Assembly: GCF_007827955.1 (NCBI RefSeq)
Contig: NZ_VITR01000001.1
Span: 1 to 64,000 of the forward strand
Reading direction: 5' to 3'
Origin: Nitrospirillum pindoramense
Lineage (GTDB): Bacteria > Pseudomonadota > Alphaproteobacteria > Azospirillales > Azospirillaceae
DNA: 64,000 nucleotides
In this document: piece after piece, positions 46,731 through 56,731 of the stretch
Numbering within the stretch: position 1 is the first letter of the stretch
How the letters are laid out: each line of letters opens with the position of its first letter
Made by a program: the position numbers and the translations under genes
Notes under the pieces: model-generated
What the model was told of the DNA's origin: nothing
Database searches by the model: none
Seen by the model: the letters and a program-made list of their open reading frames with translations, nothing else

Positions 46731-47314
46731 AACCGCGCTGGTTGGGATAAGGCCCGGGCCAGCAGCGCCCGATATTGGACGCGGGGAATTTCCACCGCGC
46801 CGAATTGCGCCAGGTGGGTGGTGACGAACTGGGTGTCCAGCAGGCGATAACCCCCGGCGCGCAGGCGGGCCACCAGATGGACCAGCGCCACTTTGCTGGC
46901 GTCGGTCTCGCGCGAGAACATGCTTTCGCCGAAGAACGCGCCACCGATGGAAACACCATACAGGCCGCCCACCAGCCGGCCCTCGCGCCGGCATTCCACG
47001 GAATGGGCGTGGCCTTCGCGATGCAGCGCGACATAGGCCTCCAGGATCTGAGCGTTGATCCAGGTGTCCGGCCGGTCGGTGGTGGATTCGCCGCAGGCGC
47101 GCATCACCCCGGCGAAATCGGTGTCGACACTGACCTGGAAACGCCCCTGGCGCACGGTGCGCATAAGGCGCCGCGGGGCATGGAACCCATCCAGCGGCAG
47201 GATCCCCCGCTCCGGCGGGTCGAACCAGAAGATCTCGTCATCCTCCGCCGATTCCGCCATGGGGAAGACCCCCAGGGTATAGGCGCGGACCAGCAGTTCC
47301 GGTGTCAGGCGCAT
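46649..47314 (-). CDS. aat: Leucyl/phenylalanyl-tRNA-protein transferase
   Basis: Adds Leu or Phe to proteins with N-terminal Lys or Arg, marking them for ClpAP degradation by the N-degron pathway. The 221-residue protein has [29 protein letters not shown], the transferase core [20 protein letters not shown] and [20 protein letters not shown], and [19 protein letters not shown]. Its ATG overlaps the stop of the DUF2339 gene as TGATG. The 3' end runs 82 bp into the convergent DUF2155 gene, which is unusual for two conserved genes. Confidence 0.95.
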   Translation of the reverse strand: MRLTPELLVRAYTLGVFPMAESAEDDEIFWFDPPERGILPLDGFHAPRRLMRTVRQGRFQVSVDTDFAGVMRACGESTTDRPDTWINAQILEAYVALHREGHAHSVECRREGRLVGGLYGVSIGGAFFGESMFSRETDASKVALVHLVARLRAGGYRLLDTQFVTTHLAQFGAVEIPRVQYRALLARALSQPARFHCDLPEGSLDDGALVAGFLQSTTQTS

Positions 47315-50016
47315 CAGGCGGTCCCCTCGGGCGGACGGGCGGCTATGAACACCACCCGCTGGTAGACGTAACCGATGCCCATGAGGCACAGGCCCAGGCC
47401 CAGGAAGGACAGGATGCGCAGCAGGCCGGTCAGGTCCGCCATGTCGGACAAGAAGACCTTCAACACCGTCACCAGCAGCACCGCCAGCGAGGCGTAGCGC
47501 ACATCCGCCCGGCGGGTTTTCACCCCCGCCGCCAGCAACACCAGAGCGAAGGCCAGCCAGGCGGCGGAATAGCTGTACCATTCCGCATCCGACCGCCCGC
47601 CGCCGTGGGCCCACAGGGTCAGGATGCTGCCATGGAAGGCCTGGCGCACCTCCAGCGAGATGCAGGTGAAGGTCAGGACCAGCACCAGGGTCACCAGGAC
47701 GCGCCGACCCGGCCCGGGTGTCTGGCCCCAGGCCACCAGGCCGAACAGCAGGGCCGGCAGGGCATAGATCAGCAGCAGCAGGTTGACCACCGGCCAGGAC
47801 CCCACCGGTTCGTCCGCCCACAGGGGGTTCAGGATACCCAACTGCACCACCACCACCTGTACTGTCGCCAGGCGCACCAGGATACGCGCCCCCCACCGCG
47901 CCACGGGGTGGGCGGGGCCGGGGTGGCCCGGCCGGCCGGCCAGGACCAGGGCCGTCACCAGGAACAGCGCCGTGCGCAGGCTGGTGGGCAGCAGGGCGAA
48001 CGGGTCGCTGTCCAGGCGGCCACCCTGCATCGCCTGGATTTCCAGGCATGCGAACAGCAGGCCCAGAACCAGGGCGGCGATGGCGAGGCCGCGCGCCGGA
48101 CGGTCATCGCGGCGTCGGCGCAGCAGCCAGGCGCCACCCGCGCACGCCAGGGCCGGGACGCCGCAGCCCCACACCAGCCAATTGAGGGGGGAGGTGCCGT
48201 TCAGCGGATAATCCAGCACCCAGGGATTCAGCATCAGGCGGCCCGCCACCACGATGGCCAGCAGCGCCGCCGCCCGTCGCAGCGCGACGGCCAGCCCCGC
48301 CACCGCCGTGCGGCTTTCAATCAACGCCACCGCCGGGATCAGCAGCGACAGCGCCGCTGTCAGCCAGGAGGTATGCAACAGGGCGGCCAGCGCCAGGCTG
48401 ACCAGCGCCAGCGAGGCGATGACGAAGGCGTCCGCCGCGCCCTCGGTTCGCGCCGTCCATCGCGCGGCCAAGGCCGCGCCGCCCGCCAGCACGATGCCGG
48501 CCAACGCCCAGGCGACGTCGGGCACTGTGTTGGAGGGGTCGAAGGCCCAGCCGGCCCAGGCCAGGGCTGTCATCGGTAGGGCCGCGCTCCAGGCCCAGGC
48601 CCGCGGCCGGGTGCCGGTGATGGCGGGGGGCATGGCCAGCGCACGCAGGCCAGCCGCGGCCAACCCCAGGCCAAAGCCCAGGGCCACCGCCAGCTGCGCC
48701 CCATAAGGCAGGTCGGCCGCGCGCACGGTAAAGCCCTGCGACAGCGCCAGGGTGGCGATGGCGGCGGCGATGGGCGCCAACGCCGTCATCACGCGGGTGT
48801 GCGGGGAAGGCCACCGCGCGGCCGTCACCGCTAGCAGGGTCAGGATGGCCAGCGCGGCCACGCCGGCGACGGCATAGTCGCTTCCCACCAGCAACAGCCA
48901 ATCCAATAGCAGGGGCACGCCGCCCAGGGCTATGGCGATCCAGGCGTCGGTGACATCCGACCGGCGGTGGCGCAGGCCCGTCAGCGCGAACCCCATCCCC
49001 GCGCCCGACAGGGCCACCAGGAACACGGCGATGGGGACGGCGTCCGATCCATGGGCCGTGGCGGTCACGACCCACAGGGCGGCCCCCGCCAGCACCGGCA
49101 ACCCCAGCCAGGGAGCCGGCAGCCGCCATCCCACCGCCAGGGTGGCGGTGTTCAGCAGCGCCAGGTAGCCGAACAAGGCCCAGGCCGAGGGGTGGTCGCT
49201 GGGAACCAGGGCCGGCACGGCCAAGCCGCCGCCCAAGCCCAGCAGGGCGATGAAGGCGCCGGCGGACAGGCCCTCGCCACCCCCGTGGCGCAAGGCGAGC
49301 AGGAACGCCGCCCCGGTCAGAACGGCCAGGCCGGCGAATGTGGTGCCAGGCCCGATCAGGCCGTGCAGGGCGTGGGCGGCATAGACGCAGGCGAAGGCGA
49401 TGGCCAAGCCGGCCGCGGTCAAGGCGGCGGGAATGGAGGCGGCCTGGAACGACGGGTGCCCGCCCCTTCCATCCATCTCTGCGGCGCTGGCGGTGCGTCG
49501 GCGCAGGACGTCGCCCGCCACCACCAGCCCGGCGCCGAACAGGCCGCCCAGGGTCAGGCGCACGGCGGGGCCCAGCAGACCCAGGTCCACGGCATACTTG
49601 GCTAGGAACACGCCCGCCAGGGCCACGGCGATGGCGCCCAGCCAGACCAGCCAGCGCGTGCCCAGCGCCTGCTCCAGGGACGGTGGCGGAAGGGAGGGCG
49701 GCCCAAGGGAGGGCGACGGGGTGGGGACGGGCTTGGGGATGGGCTTGGGGATGGGCTTGGGGATGGGACGGGGGGAGGGCGTATCCGCCACAGGCGGCGG
49801 CACCGGCGCGGGGAGGGGCTCGGAGAGCGTTGGCGGGGCCGTCGCCACCGGCGCCCCGACGCTCTGGGGCTGGGGGGGGCTGCCCTGCAGGTCGGCCAAC
49901 CGCCGGGTCAATACGTCCAGCCGGGCGTTCAGGTTCGCCACCCGGCGGTTCGCTTTGTCGGCATGGATCAGGGCCCACAGGGCCACCATCAGGGCGATGA
50001 AGACAAGAAAGGCCAT
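47314..50016 (-). CDS. DUF2339 polytopic membrane protein
   Basis: A 900-residue inner-membrane protein with more than 20 hydrophobic helices. The N-terminus has one helix, a coiled-coil segment (about 20-45), and then a proline-rich linker with PIPK repeats (about 80-105), before a [19 protein letters not shown] motif that opens the DUF2339 membrane region. Function is unknown; the family is widespread in proteobacteria. Its stop overlaps the aat start as TGATG. The proline linker is encoded by a 12-bp tandem repeat (49729-49764). Confidence 0.88.
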   Translation of the reverse strand: MAFLVFIALMVALWALIHADKANRRVANLNARLDVLTRRLADLQGSPPQPQSVGAPVATAPPTLSEPLPAPVPPPVADTPSPRPIPKPIPKPIPKPVPTPSPSLGPPSLPPPSLEQALGTRWLVWLGAIAVALAGVFLAKYAVDLGLLGPAVRLTLGGLFGAGLVVAGDVLRRRTASAAEMDGRGGHPSFQAASIPAALTAAGLAIAFACVYAAHALHGLIGPGTTFAGLAVLTGAAFLLALRHGGGEGLSAGAFIALLGLGGGLAVPALVPSDHPSAWALFGYLALLNTATLAVGWRLPAPWLGLPVLAGAALWVVTATAHGSDAVPIAVFLVALSGAGMGFALTGLRHRRSDVTDAWIAIALGGVPLLLDWLLLVGSDYAVAGVAALAILTLLAVTAARWPSPHTRVMTALAPIAAAIATLALSQGFTVRAADLPYGAQLAVALGFGLGLAAAGLRALAMPPAITGTRPRAWAWSAALPMTALAWAGWAFDPSNTVPDVAWALAGIVLAGGAALAARWTARTEGAADAFVIASLALVSLALAALLHTSWLTAALSLLIPAVALIESRTAVAGLAVALRRAAALLAIVVAGRLMLNPWVLDYPLNGTSPLNWLVWGCGVPALACAGGAWLLRRRRDDRPARGLAIAALVLGLLFACLEIQAMQGGRLDSDPFALLPTSLRTALFLVTALVLAGRPGHPGPAHPVARWGARILVRLATVQVVVVQLGILNPLWADEPVGSWPVVNLLLLIYALPALLFGLVAWGQTPGPGRRVLVTLVLVLTFTCISLEVRQAFHGSILTLWAHGGGRSDAEWYSYSAAWLAFALVLLAAGVKTRRADVRYASLAVLLVTVLKVFLSDMADLTGLLRILSFLGLGLCLMGIGYVYQRVVFIAARPPEGTA
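49729..49764. repeat. 12-bp tandem repeat in the DUF2339 gene
   Basis: Three perfect copies of GGGCTTGGGGAT on the plus strand, which is the template strand of the gene, encoding PIPK-type residues. With the flanking G-runs this gives a strong quadruplex-forming pattern. Confidence 0.9.
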
Positions 50017-50107
50017 GCCGGTCCCAGGATCACGCGGAGCGACAGGAAAGGTAGTGCATTTCCCGCGGCCGTGCAGTGGCTATCGCTCCGGGCCGGTCGC
50101 GGGGCTG

Positions 50108-50153
50108 GAAAAACGACAGGCCCGGGGCCGACCATCCGTCGATCCCGGGCCTG
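50108..50153 (-). terminator. Terminator of the accB-accC operon
   Basis: Perfect 10-bp arms (50117-50126 and 50144-50153), followed on the minus strand by TCGTTTTT. It lies just downstream of the accC stop. Confidence 0.85.
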
Positions 50154-50180
50154 GGTCACGTGTCTGTGGATTAGGAAGGA

Positions 50181-51539
50181 TCAGCCGGCGGGCTGGTTCT
50201 TCATCCATTCCTCCAGCCAGCGGATGTCATAGTCGCCGTTGATGAAGTCCGGCTGGGCGATGATGCGCTGGTGCAGCGGCAGGGTGGTGTCGATACCGCC
50301 GATGACGAATTCCTCGATGGCGCGGCGCAGGCGCATCAGGCACTCGTTACGGCTGTTCCCGTGGACGATCAGCTTGGCGATCATGCTGTCGTAGTGGGGG
50401 GGCACGCGATAACCGTCGTACAGCGCGCTATCCACCCGAACACCCAGGCCGCCCGGGGCGTGATAGCCGTCGATCTTGCCGGGGCTGGGGGTGAAGGTCA
50501 CCGGGTTCTCGGCGTTCACGCGGCATTCGATGGAATGGCCGTTGAACTTGATGTCGTTCTGGCCATAGCCCAGCGGCGCGCCGGTGGCCACGCGGATCTG
50601 TTCCCGCACAAGGTCGATGCCCGTGACCATCTCGGTGATGGTGTGCTCGATCTGCAGGCGGGTGTTCATCTCGATGAAGTAGAACTGCCCGTTCTCGTAC
50701 AGGAACTCCATCGTGCCGACGCCGCGATAGCCGAAGGCCGCCGCCGTCTTGGCCGCCAGGTTGCCGATGAAGGCCCGCTCTTCCGCGTTCAGCGCCGGCG
50801 ACGGCGCTTCTTCCACCACCTTCTGGTGGCGGCGCTGGATGGAGCAGTCGCGCTCACCGAAATGCACCACGGTGCCGTGGTGGTCGCCCAGCAGCTGGAT
50901 TTCGATGTGGCGCGGCTTGGCCAGGTACTTTTCCATGTAGACTTGGTCGTTGCCGAAGGCGGCGCGCGCCTCGCCCCGGGCCAACTGGTACGCCTCGGCC
51001 AGTTCACCCTCGCTCCAGGCCACCTTCATGCCCTTGCCGCCACCGCCGGCGGCGGCCTTGATCAGCACGGGGTAGCCGATGCGGGCGGCGTTGACCAGGG
51101 CGGCCTCGACCGTTTCCACCGGGCCGTCGGAGCCGGGAACGACCGGCAGGCCCAGGTCCATCACGGTGCGCTTGGCCGTGACCTTGTCGCCCATGATGCG
51201 GATGTGTTCCGGCGACGGGCCGATCCAGGCGAAGCCGTGTTCCTCCACCATCTGGGCGAACTGGGCGTTTTCCGCCATGAAGCCGATGCCGGGATGGATG
51301 GCGTCCGCTCCGGTGATCGCCGCCGCCGACAGGATGGCCGGGATGTTCAGGTAGCTTTCCTTGGCCGAGGGCGGGCCGATGCACACGCTCTCATCCGCCA
51401 GGCGGACATGCATGGCGTCGGCGTCGGCGGTGGAATGCACCGCCACGGTGTGGATACCCATCTCGCGACAGGCGCGGTGGATGCGAAGCGCGATCTCGCC
51501 GCGATTGGCGATCAGGACCTTCTCGAATAGGCCGCCCAT
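50181..51539 (-). CDS. accC: Acetyl-CoA carboxylase, biotin carboxylase subunit
   Basis: ATP-dependent carboxylation of biotin on AccB, the first step of fatty acid synthesis. The 452-residue protein has KVLIANRGEIALRIHRACRE, GDKVTAKRTV, the ATP-grasp loop KAAAGGGGKGMK, HFGERDCSIQRRHQKVVEE and FIEMNTRLQIEHTITEMVTG. Position TRLQIEHTITE has Ile where many homologues have Val or Pro, a minor change. The ATG at 51539 has GAGGAT upstream; a TTG two codons earlier is less likely. It follows accB by 10 bp. Confidence 0.97.
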   Translation of the reverse strand: MGGLFEKVLIANRGEIALRIHRACREMGIHTVAVHSTADADAMHVRLADESVCIGPPSAKESYLNIPAILSAAAITGADAIHPGIGFMAENAQFAQMVEEHGFAWIGPSPEHIRIMGDKVTAKRTVMDLGLPVVPGSDGPVETVEAALVNAARIGYPVLIKAAAGGGGKGMKVAWSEGELAEAYQLARGEARAAFGNDQVYMEKYLAKPRHIEIQLLGDHHGTVVHFGERDCSIQRRHQKVVEEAPSPALNAEERAFIGNLAAKTAAAFGYRGVGTMEFLYENGQFYFIEMNTRLQIEHTITEMVTGIDLVREQIRVATGAPLGYGQNDIKFNGHSIECRVNAENPVTFTPSPGKIDGYHAPGGLGVRVDSALYDGYRVPPHYDSMIAKLIVHGNSRNECLMRLRRAIEEFVIGGIDTTLPLHQRIIAQPDFINGDYDIRWLEEWMKNQPAG

Positions 51540-51549
51540 GGTCAAATCC

Positions 51550-52005
51550 TCACTCGATGATCAGCAGGACTTCGCCGTATTCGACGGGCTGGGCGTCGCC
51601 GACCTGAATCTGGGTCACGGTGCCGGCCTTGGTCGCCTTGATGGGGTTCATGACCTTCATGGCCTCGATGATCAGCAGGGTCTGGCCCACCTTCACCGTA
51701 TCGCCCACCTTCACGAAGGTGGAGGCACCCGGCTCCGGCGCCAGATAGGCGGTGCCGACCATGGGTGACTTCACCGCGCCCGGATGCTGCGCCGGGGGCA
51801 CGGCCGCCACGGGGGCGGCGACGGGGGCGGCGGCCGCCACCGGGGCGGCGGCCACGGCGACGGGCGCCAAGGCGGCGGCCGGGGCGGCGCGGGACAGGCG
51901 GATGCGCTTTTCGCCTTCCGCGTACTCGATCTCGGTGAGACCGGTTTCGCCGAGAAGCTCGGCCAACTTGCGCACGAATTCGCTGTCGAGTTCGAAGGTC
52001 GCCAT
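51550..52005 (-). CDS. accB: Acetyl-CoA carboxylase, biotin carboxyl carrier protein
   Basis: Carries biotin between the carboxylase and transferase subunits. It is 151 residues: an N-terminal helix pair (FVRKLAELLGETGLTEIEYA), an Ala/Pro/Val-rich flexible linker (about 45-75), and the C-terminal biotinyl domain with the biotin-accepting Lys in EAMKVMN. The ATG at 52005 is chosen over one two codons upstream (52011) because AGGA then has normal spacing; the difference is small. It is the first gene of the accB-accC operon. Confidence 0.96.
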   Translation of the reverse strand: MATFELDSEFVRKLAELLGETGLTEIEYAEGEKRIRLSRAAPAAALAPVAVAAAPVAAAAPVAAPVAAVPPAQHPGAVKSPMVGTAYLAPEPGASTFVKVGDTVKVGQTLLIIEAMKVMNPIKATKAGTVTQIQVGDAQPVEYGEVLLIIE

Positions 52006-52109
52006 TGTCATGATCCTGGGTACTGGGCTGCGGTTAGGCCGCCGATGGTGTTGGGTAGGCCGGTTGCCTGTGAGGGGGGTGCGCCGGTGCCGGCGTTACG
52101 GTTTCTCGT

Positions 52110-52568
52110 TTACGCGGGGGGTGGGCTGTCGATCAGGCGGGCTGCCGCCTGTAGCGCCAGCAGGTAACCCTGCGAGCCGAAGCCGCAGATGACGCCGCGT
52201 GCCACCGGCGACACGTAGGAGTGATGCCGGAACGGCTCGCGCCGGAAGATGTTGCTCAAGTGCACCTCGACCACCGGCAGGCCCACGGCGCTGAGCGCGT
52301 CGTGGATGGCGATGGATGTATGTGTGTACGCGCCGGCGTTCAGGATGATGGCGTCATGTTCGCCGCGCGCGTCCTGTATCCAGGTGACCAGCTCGCCTTC
52401 ATGGTTGGACTGGCGGAAATCGATCTCCAGTCCCAGGCGCGCGGCCGTTTCCTGGCAGGCGTTCTCGATATCCTCCAGCGTCTCCGCGCCATAGATGTGC
52501 GGCTCGCGAATCCCCAGCATGTTGAGGTTCGGACCGTTCAAAACCAGGACGGAGGGCGCGATGGCCAA
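52110..52568 (-). CDS. aroQ: Type II 3-dehydroquinate dehydratase
   Basis: Third step of the shikimate pathway. The 152-residue protein has [12 protein letters not shown], the catalytic Tyr region (EPHIYGAET), [22 protein letters not shown] and [19 protein letters not shown]. The best start is a TTG at 52568, because no ATG or GTG precedes the conserved N-terminus at a sensible distance and AAAGGCGAC lies upstream; initiation may therefore be weak. It lies upstream of accB on the same strand, the usual order in many bacteria. Confidence 0.93.
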   Translation of the reverse strand: MAIAPSVLVLNGPNLNMLGIREPHIYGAETLEDIENACQETAARLGLEIDFRQSNHEGELVTWIQDARGEHDAIILNAGAYTHTSIAIHDALSAVGLPVVEVHLSNIFRREPFRHHSYVSPVARGVICGFGSQGYLLALQAAARLIDSPPPA

Positions 52569-52766
52569 GGGTGTGTCGCCTTTGTGTACGTACGTCTCTG
52601 AACCCGGACGTCTGGGGGGTATGCGTCCCCGGCCAGCGTCCGTCGAAGGCCGCTTTATAACACGGGTGGCGCCCGGGGCAAGAATCCACGCGCGCGGGCG
52701 CCGGGGTCCGCCCATGCGTCCCCGGCGTCTCAAACCGGCCCGGCGCCTACTGCGCTGGCCTTGCGG

Positions 52767-53534
52767 TCAGCTCTTGGCGCTGCGGGCCTTGGCGAACAGA
52801 TCCTTGAAGGCGTCGGCGCCGATGGCCCCTGGCACCAGGGTGTTGCCAATGACGAAGCCCGGCGTGCCGTGGATGTTGAGGGCGTCGGCCAGCGCCAGAT
52901 TGGCGTCGATTTCCTTCTGCACGGCCGGGGAATCCATGTCCTTGACCAGGCGCTCGGTGTCTGCGCCGGCCTCCTTGGCGATGGACAGGATGCGGTCCCG
53001 GTCCAGCTTGCCCGTGGCCGCCATCAGCGCCGCGTGCACGGACTCGTACTTGCCCTGCATGTTGGCGGCCAGTGCCGCCTTGGTGGCGATGACCGACGCC
53101 GGGCCCAGGATGGGGAATTCCTTGTAGACGATGCGGACCTTGCCATCCTTCTTGATGGCGCTGTCCATCTCCGGCTGGGTGTGCTTGCAGTAGCCGCACT
53201 GATAGTCGAAGAACTCCACCATCGTGACGTCGCCCTTCAGGTTGCCGCCCACGGGGGACGCCTTGGAGGCGAACAGCTCATCCTTGTGCTTCACCAGCGC
53301 GTCGGCGGCGGCCTTGGCCTCCTCCGCCTCGGCCTTGTCCTGCAGCGCCTGCACCGCCTCCGTGATCACCTCGGGATGGGCCAGGATGTAGTCGTGGACG
53401 ATCTGTTCCACCTGGGCCTTGTCGTAGGGCCCCTTGTCCGCCACCGGCTTGTCGGCGGCGAAGACCGGGCTGACGATCGCCAGGCCGGCGAGCGCCACGG
53501 TGGCGCAAAGGGTGGCGTTAATGGTACGCGACAT
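52767..53534 (-). CDS. DsbA-family periplasmic thiol oxidoreductase
   Basis: A 255-residue exported protein with signal peptide (cleavage about 27), an N-terminal helical segment (30-90, rich in Ala, Glu and Lys) and a DsbA-type thioredoxin domain with CGYC active site (113-116, FFDYQCGYCKHTQ) and cis-Pro in HGTPGFVIG. The layout is that of Com1/BdbD-like outer proteins in alphaproteobacteria, which form or reshuffle disulphides. The ATG at 53534 is set by the signal peptide, with GGAG upstream. Confidence 0.94.
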   Translation of the reverse strand: MSRTINATLCATVALAGLAIVSPVFAADKPVADKGPYDKAQVEQIVHDYILAHPEVITEAVQALQDKAEAEEAKAAADALVKHKDELFASKASPVGGNLKGDVTMVEFFDYQCGYCKHTQPEMDSAIKKDGKVRIVYKEFPILGPASVIATKAALAANMQGKYESVHAALMAATGKLDRDRILSIAKEAGADTERLVKDMDSPAVQKEIDANLALADALNIHGTPGFVIGNTLVPGAIGADAFKDLFAKARSAKS

Positions 53535-53856
53535 CGGGACAAACTCCGGTTTGCGGCCTTTTCCCCAAAGCCAAGGTGCCTCGTGCCCGGGGTGGCGGTG
53601 ACGGCGCGCAGCATGGACCAGGCGGCGGCAGGGCGCAATCCCGCAAGGGCGCGGGTGCGGCGTCATGCGCCGCCGGCCTTGCGTCCGCCTTGCCGGTGGG
53701 CCATCCATCGTCGCGCTTGCCAGGCTGGCGGCGCTGTGCGGTCATGAGCTGGGCTGGGTCTGGGGTTTGCATAGGATAACGCCGGTGATGACGCCGGTGG
53801 GGGATGACGCCGGCGGGGATGCGTTTCCATGCCCAGGCATGAAGGTGGGGTTGGCC

Positions 53857-54861
53857 ATGACCATGGCGGATGACGACGACGATTTCCTCTTCCAGGACGA
53901 CGAGGATGAGGATGCCGGCGAGGAGTCGGAACTGATTCCGGGCATGCCGCCCTGGCAGGTGCTGATCGTCGATGACGATCCCGAGGTCCACGCCATGACC
54001 CGCCTGGTCATGCGCAAGTTCGCCTTCCAGGGCCGCGGCCTGGCCTTCGTCTCCGCCTACTCCGCCGCCGAAGCGCTGCACATCCTGCGGGGGGAGCATG
54101 ACATCGCCATGATCCTGCTGGACGTGGTGATGGAAAGCGACGACGCCGGCCTGAAGCTTGTGCCCCGCATCCGGGATGAGCTGGGCAACCGGGCGGTGCG
54201 GATCATCCTGCGCACCGGCCAGCCTGGCCAGGCGCCGGAGGACGCCGTGATCGCCGGCTATGACGTCAACGACTACAAAGCCAAGACCGAGCTGACCGCC
54301 CGCAAGCTGGTGACGGCCACCATCACGGCGCTGCGCGCCTACCACCACATCCGGACGCTGGAACGATCTTGCATCGGACTGGAACGGGTGGCTGGGCTGG
54401 GGCTGTGCCAGATGGCGCTGTCAGGCCCATCCTCGGCCGCGGGGGCGGCCCTGGATCAGATCGCGGAGGTGCTGGAGCAGCCGGCCGATGGGCTTTTCTG
54501 TGTGATGTACGGTGCCGACCGCCTGTCGGCCCGCATCCTGGCGGGACGCGGACGCTATCAGGACGCGGCCGGACATCCCCTGGCCACCGTGGCCGACACC
54601 GGCGCCCTGGCCAACGCCCTGCGCAGCCCGGGCGACCTGCGTCACGACTTCGCCAACGACGCCATGACCCTGGCCTGGCCGCTGACCGGCCCGGCGGGGG
54701 AGGGCGGCAACCCGCACGCCGGCGCGGTGGCCATGCTGCACCTGCATCTGGTCCGGCCGCTGGATGAGATCGAGCGTCGCCTGGCCCTGCTGCTGATGAT
54801 GCGCATCGCCGACGCCCTGGTCACCGCCTGGGCCCTGGAACAGGCGCGCGACCCGGCCTGA
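53857..54861 (+). CDS. Response regulator with receiver and DUF3369 domains
   Basis: A protein of about 334 residues. An acidic leader (residues 3-25) precedes a receiver domain: VLIVDDDPEVHAMTRL with the acidic pair, phosphoacceptor Asp89 in MILLDVVMESDD, and the conserved Lys in YKAKTELT. The rest (about 165-330) is a DUF3369-like domain (ERSCIGLERVAGLGLCQMAL) seen in regulators that often carry GGDEF or HD-GYP outputs; here no output domain is present, so it may act through a partner. The ATG at 53857 has GGTGGGG upstream; ATGs at 53839 and 53863 are alternatives. No histidine kinase is adjacent. Confidence 0.87.
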   Translation: MTMADDDDDFLFQDDEDEDAGEESELIPGMPPWQVLIVDDDPEVHAMTRLVMRKFAFQGRGLAFVSAYSAAEALHILRGEHDIAMILLDVVMESDDAGLKLVPRIRDELGNRAVRIILRTGQPGQAPEDAVIAGYDVNDYKAKTELTARKLVTATITALRAYHHIRTLERSCIGLERVAGLGLCQMALSGPSSAAGAALDQIAEVLEQPADGLFCVMYGADRLSARILAGRGRYQDAAGHPLATVADTGALANALRSPGDLRHDFANDAMTLAWPLTGPAGEGGNPHAGAVAMLHLHLVRPLDEIERRLALLLMMRIADALVTAWALEQARDPA

Positions 54862-54984
54862 CGGCCGCCTTCCCATGCGGCGTGCACCACCCTGGGTGGC
54901 GCCCGCCCGTGGCGGCTTGCCCAAAAAATTAACCATGCTACATGTCCGGAAAGGTTGAACGCCTCAGCGGGGGGACCCACGCAC

Positions 54985-56667
54985 ATGCGCAATTTTTCGC
55001 TAATTCTGCGTATCGGCATCATCATGGCCATCATGGTGGTGTCGATGCTCGCCATTTCGGGGGCGCAGGTTTGGAGTCTGCGCAAGTCGATCTATGCCGA
55101 GCGCGAGCAGAAGCTGCACGACATGGTCGGCAGCGTGCTCAAGCTGATCCACACCTATGATGGGGAGGTTAAGGCCGGCAGGATGCCGCTGGACCAGGCG
55201 CAGGAGACGGTTAAGAAGGCCATCCGCGCCATGCGCTGGGGCGAGGGCGATTACTACGGTGTCTATCAGTTCGATGGCGTCACGCTGGTCCACGCCAATC
55301 CCAAGAACGAAGGCGTGAATCGCATGGAGTTCAAGGACCCCAAGGGCACCCGCATCGTGGCGGATATCATCGCCGCGGCCCAGCGGGGCGGGGGCCTGGC
55401 GACCTATGAGGCGCCGCGCGGCACGGCTGGGGCCGAGGTGCCGGCGCCCAAGCTGGTCTACGCCGCGCCCTACGAACCGTGGAAATGGGCGGTGCAGGCC
55501 GGTGTCTATATCGACGACATCGACGCCACCCTGTGGCGCGAGGCGCTGTGGACCGGCGCCTGCACCGTGCTGGTGCTGCTGGTGGCGGGCGTGTTCACCG
55601 TTCTGATCGCCCGCAGCATCACGCGCCCCCTGGCCGATCTGTGCGGCACCATGGACCGGCTGGCGGCCGACGACCTGAACGTCGACATCCACTATACGAC
55701 GGACCGGAGCGAGATCGGCCGCATCGCGCGCGCGGTGGCCCTGTTCCGTGAGCACATGCGCAACGCCGCGGCCCTGCGGGCGGAGCAGGCGCGGACGGAG
55801 GCGGAGGCGGCGGCGCGCCAACGCCAGGCCCTGGCCGGCGTGGCCGATACGTTCCAGGCCCGCGTGGGGGGCGTGGTGGGCACCGTCACCCAGGCCGCCA
55901 CCGATTTGGAGCGCTTGGCCGCCACGCTGACCCAGGCGGCGGACCAGGCCCTCACCCGCGCGCGGGCGGCGTCGGGCGCGGCGGCTGACGCGTCCAGCAA
56001 CGTCAACACCGTGGCGGCGGCCAGCGAGGAGCTGTCGGCCTCCATCGGCGAGATCAGCGCCCAGGTCGTGCGTTCCGCCACCATCGCCGGCGAGGCGCTG
56101 GCCGTGGTGCGCGAGACGGACACGGTGGTTGAGGGCCTGGACGGTGACGCCCGCCGGATCGGTGAGGTGCTGGGCCTGATCCAGGCCATCGCCGCCCAGA
56201 CCAATTTGCTGGCCCTGAACGCCACCATCGAGGCCGCCCGCGCGGGCGAGGCGGGCAAGGGCTTCGCCGTCGTCGCCAATGAGGTCAAGGGCCTGGCCAA
56301 CCAGACCGCCAAGGCGACGGAGGAGATCGCGGCGCAGATCACCACCATTCAGGGCCGCAGCACCCAGACGGTGACGGCCATCCGTCGCATCGGCGCCACC
56401 ATCGCCGACGTCAACGAACTGACGGTCACCATCGCTTCGGCGGTGGAGGAGCAGACCGCCGCGACGCAGGAGATCGCGCGCAATGTGCAGCAGGCGGCGG
56501 TGGGCATCGGCGACGTGGCCGGCAGCCTGGGCGACCTGACAGGCGCGTCACAGGCGGTGGGCGATGCCGCCCAGGGGGTCGCCGGCCTGGCGGAGAGGCT
56601 GTCCGCCCAATCCGCCATCCTGGACAGCGAGTCGGCCGGCTTCGTGAAGATGGTCCGGCTGGGCTGA
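54985..56667 (+). CDS. Methyl-accepting chemotaxis protein with Cache sensor
   Basis: A 560-residue chemoreceptor. Transmembrane helix 1 (about 8-28), a single Cache_2-type periplasmic domain (about 35-185, with [20 protein letters not shown] and [15 protein letters not shown]), transmembrane helix 2 (about 195-215), HAMP (about 215-270), and a cytoplasmic signalling hairpin with the tip [19 protein letters not shown]. No CheR-binding pentapeptide is visible at the C-terminus. Cache_2 receptors often sense small organic acids. The ATG at 54985 has a G-rich site; an upstream TTG adds ten unrelated residues. Confidence 0.94.
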   Translation: MRNFSLILRIGIIMAIMVVSMLAISGAQVWSLRKSIYAEREQKLHDMVGSVLKLIHTYDGEVKAGRMPLDQAQETVKKAIRAMRWGEGDYYGVYQFDGVTLVHANPKNEGVNRMEFKDPKGTRIVADIIAAAQRGGGLATYEAPRGTAGAEVPAPKLVYAAPYEPWKWAVQAGVYIDDIDATLWREALWTGACTVLVLLVAGVFTVLIARSITRPLADLCGTMDRLAADDLNVDIHYTTDRSEIGRIARAVALFREHMRNAAALRAEQARTEAEAAARQRQALAGVADTFQARVGGVVGTVTQAATDLERLAATLTQAADQALTRARAASGAAADASSNVNTVAAASEELSASIGEISAQVVRSATIAGEALAVVRETDTVVEGLDGDARRIGEVLGLIQAIAAQTNLLALNATIEAARAGEAGKGFAVVANEVKGLANQTAKATEEIAAQITTIQGRSTQTVTAIRRIGATIADVNELTVTIASAVEEQTAATQEIARNVQQAAVGIGDVAGSLGDLTGASQAVGDAAQGVAGLAERLSAQSAILDSESAGFVKMVRLG

Positions 56668-56731
56668 CGGCCGCGCCCGGCGCCGGGCGGATACGACGGG
56701 CAGATCCCCTGGGCAGATCCCCCGGGGCGCA

